This document shows positions 21,278 through 31,807 of a stretch of DNA of 64,000 nt, piece after piece. The position numbers and the translations under genes were made by a program. How positions within the stretch are numbered: the stretch's first letter is position 1; each line of letters opens with the position of its first letter. This DNA comes from Actinostola sp. cb2023 (Eukaryota; Cnidaria; Anthozoa; Actiniaria; Actinostolidae), in contig JAUJYZ010001005.1 of NCBI GenBank assembly GCA_033675265.1, forward strand, positions 124,001 to 188,000. The letters run 5' to 3'. The notes under the pieces are model-generated. The model had not been told where the DNA came from. It saw only the letters and a program-made list of their open reading frames with translations, and did no database searches.

Positions 21278-24200
21278 AAATTGTCAGTCACGATACAAGA
21301 ATTATTGTCTCTTTTTTAAGATAGAGTCACAGGGTAAAAATATTACATATAAAATATCATTTTATTGAACAGTTTTAATAACAAACATGGACCTATTGTC
21401 CAAGAAACATCAATCACATTTTGACATTAGCAATTTTTGTTTGGTTTTGTGTTTACATTCAAGTAATCATCTGAAATTCTCTTGTATATTTAAAATGTCA
21501 ACTATATAAATTAATGCTCCAATTAAAAATCAATGTTTGATTTAGGATCATCTGTAATTCCCTTGTATATTTAAAATGTCAACGATATTTAAATTATCTG
21601 TGATTTTCTGGTATATCAACTACTACCAATTTCATTCAACTATTAAGCATGAAAATATTTGCGGGTTGTTTTACGTTTCAAACATGACACTAAACGTTTA
21701 CTTTGACTTGAGCATCAATCACTGCTTTCTTTCATCATTTTATCAAAAATTAAATGCTTAAGACCTTTGTCTAATATTTTTCAGTACGATTAACTTCTTC
21801 CAAATTTATTTACTTCAAAAATCTCCATTCATGATAAAAAACAAACAACAAATGAAATAGAAACGTACCTGTCTGGTTTTCCGACCAAATGTGTTGAATT
21901 GCTGACAAAGTGTCGTGTTTGAAATGTAAACAAACATGCAAATAGTTTAATACTTAATGGTTGAACGAAATTGGTAGTACATGTATATAAATGTTTCAAT
22001 AAAACAGTAACAAATTGAACGCAAATACACATCATCCGCTTGCCTCTGATCTAAGTTTTCCCAATGTGGTCCTCTTGAGGGCTTCATTATTATTTTTTGT
22101 TTCCAATGTCTTAATGAGAATGAAATGAAAGAATTTTCACCTTGAACAAATAATCTTATCCTCCAATAGCCAATTTTTGGGCAAGCAAATAAGGTCTATA
22201 ATAAAAAGTGTTAAGAAAGGCAAGTTTTTTTTTCAACAGTTAGTTTCTTTAAAATGTTCAAAGTTCTCAAGCATCACTCAGGTCCCAGCACTTTGGATTT
22301 TGAATATACATGTCCATATTTTTCCTCAGGTGAGAGAAAGACACATAATTTGTTGGTAAAACAAGGATCCCAAAACAGGTACGAGACTTTGGGCGAATGG
22401 CAGATGGTGGCATCAACTGAGTTTGTACAGCAATTCGGCAGTTAGGTCTTATGATGTCTTGTGGCGGTGCAGAAACGCATAAAATTGACAAGCACTTCAT
22501 CACTACAAATCCTGATATACCTTTGTAGCCATCTGTGGATTTGGTCATCTTTGGGGTTTTTTGGATCCATATACAAATGGTCGATGACACGTTGAACTGT
22601 GGGCTGACAAAGATTGTAAATGGATGTGATTTGCCCCGCTGTCACATCATCCCAGAATGAGCCCATACCTTTGCGTATATTGAGCAGGCAAAGATATGGC
22701 TTCTGCACAAACTCATTCCTTGCTATTTGAAGAACAAGGGTTGATAGGTTTGCAGGTGATGGCGCCATGCAGATGTTGTAATCATCAAGTATTTCCATTA
22801 TGTCCCCTTGAGGGAATGGTTTCACATTTTTAAAACCGTTTTCAATAATGTCTCTTTCCATTGGAGGCAGACGTTTCGTGAAGGATGATACCAGGCATTC
22901 AGTGGACACTTCTCCAAGCACTGCTTGCTGGATTGATGATTGAGATATATTCGCACTGGGAAAGTAGAGCACTGCACAAATTGGTGGGTAATAATTCTAC
23001 CCATGCTGACATAGTCCTCACAATTGAGATGAGGCGTTAATGGGATGGTAAATTCTGTTTCACCTGTGGTGTTGTTTGCCAGCATGTTATCCCAAAATAC
23101 TGAGTATGCTTCTCTGAGTACTCCACTTCCAACTGTATCTTCCTCATCTGAGAACTGCATTACTAGCTCACTCTTTGTAATAGTCTCATCCTTGTATAGT
23201 TCAATCAGTTCTTTTACTATGTTCTCCTTTGAGATGCAAACGTTCTTCGCATCACCAAGTGCATCACACTCTCTTCTCGTTTTTTCTTTCAATTCATCAT
23301 ATAACTTGCTATGTGTATTTTCCTCTTCAGTAAGGGGTCTGTCCTCTTCCATCAATACTTCTGGAGGCTCATTAGTTATCGTCACAGTACTTTGTAGTCA
23401 TGAAAAAAGAAGAGATATAAGTTACTAATAACTAATTGATATGTCTGTACCCATGTGTGGACAGACACCTTCTGTTCCAGTGGCAGAATGATGATGTGAA
23501 GTTAGGCTGTTTTAATTCATGTATTCCCCGCTGCAAAATCTAGACTAGTATCACTAGTAGGCACTAGTATGGCTGAGTAGGTCTGGGTGTTTTTTTTGGG
23601 TAGACAATACAAACAAACATTGAGACTTGTGCTGTAGTTGTGCTAAAATATTGTTAAAACCCGTAAATTACTGCATTTCTTGTTCCTAAACAACTTTGGA
23701 AATGCTTCTAGACTACAGTGCTATAGGATACTGATAGATATCTCACTGAAAAAGCAATATATACATGATATAAGACACAAAATCCGCGAAGCTCTCACGA
23801 GTAACACTGCCACTTGATACTAATACCTTATGTCATTGAAAACTCTTTTAACAAAAAAAGTTTCAAGTGAGGCCTTAAGCGACTAATCAAACTTAACTGT
23901 TTAACAGAAAATTCAAGCATGTCTATATATATCTACCTAGTACTGGGAAAAGAAGGGAGGGTATCATCATTTGAGGACATCTCACTTGTACCAGCAAACC
24001 CTTTAAATGACACTTCTGAATCTTCACTGCAGATTGGCATTGGGTCATGTGATCCTTCCATGTAAAGAGTGCAGTTTTCTACACTTGTCACTGGTTCAGA
24101 AGGCTTGATTGACTGTCCTTGGAACTGGCAAAGACTGAAGTGCTCAGGGTAAAGAGCAAGAGAGCCCACCCAGTCATAAACAGCAAGTATCTTTTCTTTG

Positions 24201-25556
24201 GTGGAAAAGGAACGGATGACTTTTCCCAAGGAGATATGATTCACAGCTATCCTTACTTGAGGAAGACCTGGATCCGGTTGTGGTGGAACCCTGTGTGATC
24301 GTGCTGAACGGACATCTTGCAAACGCTCTTCTTCCTTCTGCTCCTTCTCTTTGACTTGTCTTTTTTCATTTTCCTTGCGTCTGTCCTCATCTAATGATTG
24401 CTGGAACAACTGCTCTTGCTCATCCCTTAATTTCTTCCTCTCCTCTGAAGATCCAATGAGTTGTGTTGATGTATTGTCAAATACCGAATACAGTAGCTGG
24501 TCTTCATCGTCACTTTCAGGTACATGTAGATCTTCACTTGACTCCTCTGTATCAAAACTGATAACTTGGATATCATCATCATCAGGTTCCTGCATAAGGT
24601 CTTCATCATCAAAGGAAAAAAGAGGTGCGAATTTAGATGTCAGGTAGAGTCTTATTTGTGTCAGCTTGTTTTTTTCAATATATGTTTGTACAGTGAATGG
24701 CTCAGTGCGGTCATCAATACTATCTCCCTTGAAATTAGCAATGTCAAAATCCATGTCTATGGCATCTCCATTAGGTGATTTTCCATTTGGGAAGAATAGT
24801 TTCTTGCCTTCTTCAATAAGCATTTCTTTATTATAGTCACACCCAACATCTAATCTTCTAGTTCCTCCTCCATTGTTTAACCTCACTGCCACAAACCTCT
24901 TCTGACCTTGAGAAAAGTGCAACCATCCAAACGATATCTTCCGAGTTTTAGGTTGTGAGCACTCACTTTTGGAACTTGAGGACTTCCCATCAGCTTAATT
25001 TATATTTTTTATTTTGCTTTCCATTCTGTATTTCCTGCAATAGTTTTCTCTTCCTCTCTTCATAATCTGTTTTGTCAACTGCTTTGACAGTCACAGTCTT
25101 ACTGGTTGTTGGCTGGTGCCGCTGACAAAAAGCTTTTAACGCGAAAATATCACCCTTTGCTTGCAGCCCCAATTCTGTAAGGCACTCATTTGTGGCACAT
25201 GACACTGCTTCAACATCCATCTATAACTTAAAGAAAAAAATGTTTGTACACTTGGTAATAAAATATCCTCAATCAATATAGAACAGTTTGCAAGCAAGAC
25301 ACCCATATGACCATTCGTTTACTTGGCGGTTAGTGAGGATCAGTTAGTTGATAGTTGGCAATGAAGCTTTCAAATTCCGGTCAGCCAAGTGAAAAGTTTA
25401 AAAAAAAACGTGTTACATGACAAGATGACTGTTATCTTGTCTGTCTGCTTCTGTTAGAAGTTAATACATGTAGATATAATGTATAACTTGGTTATATGAA
25501 CCATCTAAAGATTAGGGTTACAGGCTTACTTACTTACTTACACACTCGATGACATA

Positions 25557-25597
25557 GTGGCTACTCTCTTCTAAGAAGAGTAGCCACAAAAATGATC
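25557..25597. repeat. Short perfect hairpin GTGGCTACTCT
   Basis: GTGGCTACTCT and AGAGTAGCCAC pair around CTTCTAAGA. It lies in an intron of the element B ligase gene, just after a short TTAC repeat. Confidence 0.6.
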
Positions 25598-25849
25598 ATC
25601 CAATTGGTGTTTATAGTGTTCAGAATATCAATGACATTGGCCTCAAATAGACACTGAATTGTTAAAAGCAATTAGCAATTTAAAACTTGTGATCCATTCA
25701 TCAAAATAGTTTTAGGTACAATATTGTACTGTTAGAAAAAGATTAGTATTAATATTAATATTTTTATTCTTATGATATTTTAGTGCAAACTCTTGTATAT
25801 TATATACATAGTCAAAGCAGATCTATTGTTCACATGTCTCCTATATACA

Positions 25850-25936
25850 CAGGGCTCAACACTAACAGCAATCTGCTAGTCTCAGACTAGTGAACATTTG
25901 CTGTGGGCTGCATGGTAAAATTAGTGTTGAGCCCTG
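25850..25936. mobile_element. 87-bp MITE with CAGGGCTCAACACTAA ends
   Basis: CAGGGCTCAACACTAA at 25850 is exactly inverted at 25921-25936. CAGGG ends are common in hAT-type elements, but an 8-bp duplication is not clear. It lies in the intron between exons 2 and 3 of the element B ligase gene. Confidence 0.8.
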
Positions 25937-27208
25937 ATACACAGAAGATTTAAATAGTTCTATTGTTAAAATGGAATACCTTTTCATTTTTAAAATTTGA
26001 TATAACAGCTGATGGCACACCTCTTCCTTGTAAAAAGCTTGAAACCTAATAAAAGAGATGATGAATATCAATAAGTAAGATCAGGAAAACTATAAAAGAA
26101 TTTAAATGCCATTATTATTATTGTTTTAACAAGGATACAATCAAAAATCAACATCAAATAATTATCATCAAATCCATATTGTAATAGAATGATGAATTTC
26201 AAATGTTTGGTTCTAAATAGATTTTATTGGTCATGTATGAGGGATGTAGTACTCTTATTTTAAGTTCGCCATACAATTCTTTGTATTTTTTCTGGGGTCA
26301 TCTGCGTGACATGCATGAAAAACAAAAATGTAGGGAAAACTAAAAAAATGAGACTACTTGCTTCCTAGATCAGCTACATCCCTCAATTAAATCTTTGGAT
26401 TTATAGAGAATTATTTCACATTTATTTCACATTGCATCCTTGTTAAAATGTGAGGTTTTATCTACTCATCAAAATGACAGCCCAAACCTAAGCCTAATGT
26501 CAAGGTCACAATGAAATCTTATCCAAGTCGATAAAATTGTCAAATACTATCACGCAAGTACTGAATAGGCCATTTTCCATGCTATTTTTTCCAGTCACGG
26601 AAAATAGTATATACAAAGAATAAAAAGCCATGAATTTGCAATTGAAGGGGAAAAAATAAGGTGAACTGAACATTTTTAGCGATTAAAGAGACTACGTTGG
26701 CAAAAAGTAACTAGAAAACGTTCAAACTATAAAATTTAATGCTCATTCCAAAAATTAGAAGAAAATTGGGGTGTCCCGTGCTTGTTTTCAAAATAATGAG
26801 CATTGGATGAATGACTGCTTACGAGTTTGTGAGGCAAAAATCCACATGACGTCTTTAGAGAAAAAAATACAGATCGCAAAATAATAGTTGTCACGACCAC
26901 AATTACACAGATATCAGCCAAAGATTTATTCTGCATAATGGCATAAACATGTTTGATGTAATATGTAAAAAATACCTTCATTCTGGACTTTTGTACCGCG
27001 ACTCCCCAAAAAAGTCTCCTCAAGTCGAACAAAAATTGCGACAAAAATTCATGTTAGAATAACTACGTTCTTCTACAAATTCGATATATTTGAGATATTT
27101 AGTATTTTTTTCAAATAAGTGCAAAACAAGTACATAGTCCTGTGCAAAAATGAAGGGTTTTTAGTCATCAAATGTGTCAAAACAGCGAAAATAGTGTCAA
27201 CATCAAGG

Positions 27209-27287
27209 AAGCCATCTAGGAAAATGAAGATCGCTTTGCATTATGGTATCGACCATAATGCAAAGCGGTCTGTATTTTCCAAGATGG
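27209..27287. repeat. Hairpin with ATCGCTTTGCATTATGGT arms
   Basis: Arms of about 34 bp, from CTAGGAAAATGAAGATCGC to the central ATCG, are nearly perfectly inverted. It lies in intron 1 of the element B ligase gene. Confidence 0.72.
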
Positions 27288-27901
27288 CGACCCTCCCTCT
27301 GCAGGCAACCAAAACATCTTGTCACGTGAAATAGGGAATAAAATGATTTATTCAATAAAAAAAAACTTCAAAATATCACTGAGTTATTACTATTACCTTT
27401 ATGAATGTCCTGGTTAATTTTCAGGGCGATCTGAGCGTTTTTAAAAAACTATAATTTATGTAAGCTTCGGAACGAATTTATGACCTTCCGATACCAGTGA
27501 CCCGCTCTAATTTATCCTATGCTTTGAGCTATTGGAAATAAACCTCTTAATATGCAAAAGATTGTACATAATAGGAAACGGAGCACCAATTTAATCAAAT
27601 GAGCAGACCCAAAGACACCATGTGATTACCGGCACCTAGTTCGTTACTCCACAGTAACAGAAGAACTGATGCAGACTAACAGGAAGGATGCCTGATACAA
27701 AGTTCACAACAACAACTTTGTATGGATGCACAAAGTGGTGGATAAACAGAAGATCTACAGCAGAAAACGTTAAATTAACTTACCTCATCAATTCCACGAC
27801 TAACCGCCATCTTGTCAAGCTCGTAACCCAGAATCGCCCGCGGCTTTTATGTGGCAAGCAAAACCGCTGACCAGACAACTTGTGGGCGTAGGTTATTCCA
27901 A

Positions 27902-28330
27902 CACTTATAAGTCGAGATCTCGAGTTATAAGTCGAGATCTCGAGTTATAAGTCGAGATCTCGAGTTATAAGTCGAGATATCCAGTTATAAGTCGAGATAT
28001 CCAGTTATAAGTCGAGATATCCAGTTATAAGTCGAGATATCTAGTTATAAGTCGAGATATCGAGTTATAAGTCGAGATATCTAGTTATAAGTCGAGATCT
28101 CGAGTTATAAGTCGAGATCTCGAGTTATAAGTCGAGATATCGAGTTATAAGTCGAGATATCGAGTTATAAGTCGAGATCTCGAGTTATAAGTCGAGATAT
28201 CGTGATATTTTTGTATTTAAGAACTTTCGGCAAAAATCACGAAATTGGTAAAAACAAATAAGAAAAATTACAAAATCTATAAAAAAAGAGCAACAAAAAA
28301 GAAATTATGCATGGCCCTAACCGGCCACCG
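27902..28330 (-). repeat. Element B right array and terminal inverted repeat
   Basis: About fifteen units of AGTTATAAGTCGAGATCTCG (27902-28207), in which GAGATCTCG alternates with GAGATATCC/GAGATATCG variants, are followed by the complement of the left 120-bp terminus. Ligase exon 1 lies 92 bp inside the array. Confidence 0.92.
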
Positions 28331-28334
28331 TAGT

Positions 28335-28452
28335 ATACCCCGATACAAACACTGATGAATAAAACATCAGTGCTGTATCAGTGATACAGACCTAATGAAT
28401 TAAACATTAATGCTGTATCACTGATACAGCACTAATGTTTTATTCATCAGTA
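28335..28452. repeat. Palindrome with CTGTATCA(G/C)TGATACAG core
   Basis: GATACAAACACTGATGAATA at the left pairs with TATTCATCAGTATC at the right. Inner CTGTATCAGTGATACAG copies are self-complementary. It abuts the right end of element B and is probably a MITE. Confidence 0.7.
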
Positions 28453-28506
28453 TCCACAGGTCATGCAAAGGTCTCATTTACTCGTATCATTGACCTTTGC
28501 ATAGCA
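28453..28506. repeat. Small hairpin repeat GGTCATGCAAAGG, copy 1
   Basis: ATGCAAAGGTC and GACCTTTGCAT pair around TCATTTACTCGTATCATT. A near-identical copy lies at 53154-53208, with matched changes in both arms (GGTC/GACC here, GGCC/GGCC there). Confidence 0.75.
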
Positions 28507-28735
28507 CCGACAGCAAGTTACGAATATCCTTACGGCTTCCTACTTACGAATACAAAATGCTCTCTCCAATGTGGGATGAGTTAAGGTGTATCCTGCGCAT
28601 GACAGTGACGTCAAAAGTACCTTTTCAAGAAAGTTCTGTAATTTTCTTGTGTTATTTGCTTAGATTTCGTGTAATACTGTTTTAAATGAAGGTAAATTGG
28701 GATGGAGGTTTAGAAGCCATTTACAGCATTCGCGT

Positions 28736-28803
28736 CCGTGTTGTATCGGAGATATAGATCCTCGCCTACGGCTCGGATCTATATCTACCGATACAACACG
28801 GCC
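28736..28803. repeat. Palindrome GTGTTGTATCGG...CCGATACAACAC
   Basis: Arms of about 26 bp (CGTGTTGTATCGGAGATATA and complement) flank CTCGCCTACGGCTCG. It lies directly before the solitary A-type right end. Confidence 0.7.
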
Positions 28804-28823
28804 GCTCATGCAGTAAATATCAC

Positions 28824-29116
28824 TTATAAGTCGCGATCTACAGTTATAAGTCGATATCTACAGTTATAAATCGCGATCTACAGTTATAAGTCGTGATCTA
28901 CAGTTATAAGTCGCGATCTACAGTTATAAGTCGAGATCTACAGTTGTAAGTCGAGATCTACAGTTATAAGTCGAGATTGACGATTTGCATTCATGTATGT
29001 TTTTAAAACAAAAGTGCAAAAATAAGATATAACATTTTGAAGCGAGGAATAAAATAATAATAATTAAATTGCACGAAAATAAATAAATTGTATTACGAGT
29101 GTCCCTGACGGGCCAC
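28824..29116. mobile_element. Solitary A-type right end (array plus terminus)
   Basis: About eight units of AGTTATAAGTCG(C/A)GATCTAC (28824-28977) run into a tail matching 19128-19262 and ending GGGCCACCG. No transposase or ligase gene precedes it, so it is a decayed or internally deleted relative of element A. Confidence 0.85.
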
Positions 29117-29189
29117 CGTAATTTCTACATCTTTCAAAAGCTAAAATATATTAAAACATATGTATTGTATATGTACAATACTACTGATA

Positions 29190-29915
29190 CACGAAATATG
29201 CTGAAATATTTCTCATTAATAGACTGCACTGAGTCTGCCTTGGGGAAAAATAGGGCAAATGATACACAGGGTATATTAAACTCAAATACAACAACATGAT
29301 ATGGCAAGTAATTTATTAGTCTTTACAAGATTGTACTTTTATCTGCACATTTACTGAGAAGGGAAGAAAATACACCCCACCAATCTTGTTGTGTGCTCTT
29401 TTAACATTCACAAAATCACGACATTTTATATGGATCCTTATTTTTTTGCAAAGGAAACGAAGCCAACTGATTTTGTTCTGTCTCAACGGCATCGTAGTTC
29501 GTTGTTGAAGGAGGTAATTTATAGCGTAAATTAAACACTTGCCTCGACAGAAGAGAAGCGAAAACAAGTACAGAACCAAACTTGCGTGTTTTTCTTTGTG
29601 ACCAGTAAAATCATTGCAGTTTCTTAGAAGAAATTAGTAGCAATGACCACCATTCAGACCGTCCGCCATTTTGAAAATCCATCTGAGACCGTTAGAAAAA
29701 GAGTTAGCTTTGTGTGTTATACCTTATGCGCAGAGGATTCTCTTCTAAAAAGCTCCGATCATCGTTATAGATTGACCAATCACGATTGAGCATTTTCAAA
29801 TGAAAGTCGCGCATGCGCGGACATTTGGACCAATCAGCATCGGCCTAGAAACACCAGAGCCTCCGAAGGGAGAAGGAACGACCGACCGAGGAGCTCTGGG
29901 TACGAGAATGGTCAA
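29190..29915. mobile_element. Repeat family M2, copy 2 (uninterrupted)
   Basis: This is the inverted match of 7525-9237 without the 916-bp insertion, from AATATTTCTCATTAATAG to GAGCTCTGGGTACGAGA. It has the same short shared reading frame as copy 1. No transposase domain is visible, so it looks non-autonomous. Confidence 0.82.
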
Positions 29916-30217
29916 ACAATAGATGAAGTACGTCGAAGATCAGTATTCTATTTCATGACACTCACATTCATACTCAGTTGAATTAAGGTATGGGAGAGAT
30001 ATTGATCAGCGCCCCTTCACCTATCTGTTTCAACTCGTTCAATTAAGTGATCCGCCCACAGACTACAACCTCGATCAATACCATGTCTCAGACCTTTATT
30101 CCATTAGGGATAACCCCGATCCTCACAATCCCCAAACCTTACACCAAAACTTACGTCTAGACATGGGAGAGACCAGCATTTTATCGAAACATAGTATACA
30201 ACATATATATAAGGCCT

Positions 30218-31571
30218 CTACAGTGGATCTTGATTAACCCGTTTCTGTAGATTCTCCGCAGGAAATGCACATATAAAGCGTTTGAGTTCATTCATGTCCT
30301 GCCAGGGGTTGATCACATTTGGCACTCCATCTGAGATGAGTCTAGCAGACGCGCCGTCTGGGTTTAAAACTTTGGCCAGCAGTAGATAATACAGGGCAGT
30401 GTGTCTACGCGCCCAGCCAACATGGTCCATAATCTCTGACAGGTCTGCACCCTTCAGTGCTAATGTAATGGCACACCCAGATCTAAAGCCATGCAATGTT
30501 TCACCATCATCCGCACTCATATATTTTAAATACAACTTTAAACGCGCCTCCGCAGCAGCAGAACTCATTGGGGAATCCTGAATCCCTCCATTAGGCGTTG
30601 TAGGCCGGAATAAGTAGCCACGTGTTAGATCAATCTTCATCTCACATGCCACTTCCATGTATCGCTCAATACCCCGAATGGGGCATATGGTGGTCTGTGG
30701 ATTCCTCCGGATCCCAAAGACGTTTTCGTCCCCATCCCTCAACGTCTTGTCCCATACATGACTAAATAAAAAAACCATCGTCGTTGGGAAAACGTAGGAT
30801 TTCGGGGACTTTGCTTTGGCCGAGATCGCCTGGGCGATCCCCACTAAAGAAGGCTGTCTTAAAATAGGCCTGGTCTCGCGCAATAATGAAACGCTGGGTC
30901 GGAGTCGGTGCGTTCTCCAATGCTCGTTCGAGATATGATGAAAGCTTCGTTAATTTGTCCACAAAGAAGGGGGTGGCTTGTCTGGGTGTTATCCGAGCTT
31001 GCAACTGCTCTGCTGTCACCACACGCAGGTAATCTTTAATGGACTTGTCAGCTGCAGGATTACCCAGCCCTAAACGTTTGTCCCATTCACCGTCCCTCCC
31101 AATAGCGTGAAATATAGACCGTAGCTTTCCGATGTACGAGTCCACAGTTTTGTACGACAGTCGTAGCGGGCACTCACATGGATGTGTACCTCGCTGGCCA
31201 AGAAATGTGCAACCGTTCCTGTGGACCTGGGTTTTGCCCTTCCTGTCCTTAAAAATTAGAAAACGACAGAGGTCACGCGGTGTAACAGTCGCTAAGGTTA
31301 CCCATCCTGGAAGAGCCAAAAAACCTTCAAGTTCCCTTTGAAGGGAGTCTTTCTGCCTGGAGTAACTGGTCGCTTTATCAAAATTCTGAAACTGGTTAAG
31401 CCGTTCATCTATTTGCTCGAGGTCAACCTTCAGGGCTCTATCCCTATCAACACAAATAGCTTTCCTTTTGTAGCCACACCGTTGACAAAACCTAAAATCG
31501 CTATCATTCGCGTGACTGCAGATTGGACACCTTACAGAGAGAATAAAGAGCTTTGCGATCACAGGGAGGTC
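30218..31571 (-). CDS. DIRS tyrosine recombinase (frameshifted at a T run)
   Basis: The reading frame opens exactly after the splice acceptor TTTTCCATAG and has no ATG, so it is probably reached by splicing. The N-terminus is a zinc-ribbon-like CPICSHANDSDFRFCQRCG. The recombinase core shows the first Arg in GDRPGDLGQ, then HGFRSG (H-x-x-R) and the nucleophile Tyr in HVGWARRHTALYY. These belong to the tyrosine-recombinase family, which integrates circular DNA intermediates in DIRS elements. At 30769-30780 the frame shifts across a run of seven T (minus strand), separating the first Arg from the rest. This is either a one-base mutation, a sequencing error or a programmed slip. Confidence 0.8.
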
Positions 31572-31807
31572 CTATGGAAAACAAGAAAGACAACACAAGT
31601 GTTCAACATTCATTCACAGATTTAATCGACTAGTTGCATGTTGCTGTGGTTGTACAGGTGTAATATTTCCTAATTATCTTACAAAGGAGTATCATTCATT
31701 TCCTAGTTTTTGGGGGAGAAACATGTAGTCATGTCCTTTATCAAGATTACCAAATAAATACTAGCAATTGAGAGTTCACAGACCCAATGGTGGCATCTGT
31801 ACAACAT

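Larger units (their letters stand above)
22267..27810 (-). pseudogene. Element B SAM-UBX-HECT gene with three frameshifts
   Basis: Exon 1 (27810-27784, MAVSRGIDE, donor GTAAGT), exon 2 (26045-25980, 22 codons) and the start of exon 3 (25220, directly after TTATAG) match the element A gene in position, length and phase. Exon 3 breaks near 24997 (frame change after KQNKKYK) and resumes to the donor GTAGAT at about 23934. Exon 4 starts at about 23389 (acceptor ACAAAG) and changes frame near 22950 and again near 22450. The UBX-like (YDWVGSLALYP) and HECT-like parts (SRTCFGILVLP, with Cys) remain recognisable. The copy is probably dead as a ligase while its transposase is intact. Sequencing error could also cause single-base frame breaks. 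Confidence 0.8.
19379..28330. mobile_element. Element B: complete large DNA transposon related to A
   Basis: Terminal inverted repeats of about 120 bp begin CGGTGGCCGGTTAGGGCCAT (19379) and end with its complement at 28330. They continue inward into 20-bp arrays (19503-19590; 27902-28207). Inside are an intact transposase (19658-20923) and a convergent four-exon ligase-like gene (27810-22267) that has frameshifts. Total length is about 8.95 kb. It lies only 116 bp from the right end of element A, in the same orientation. I could not define a target-site duplication. Confidence 0.87.
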
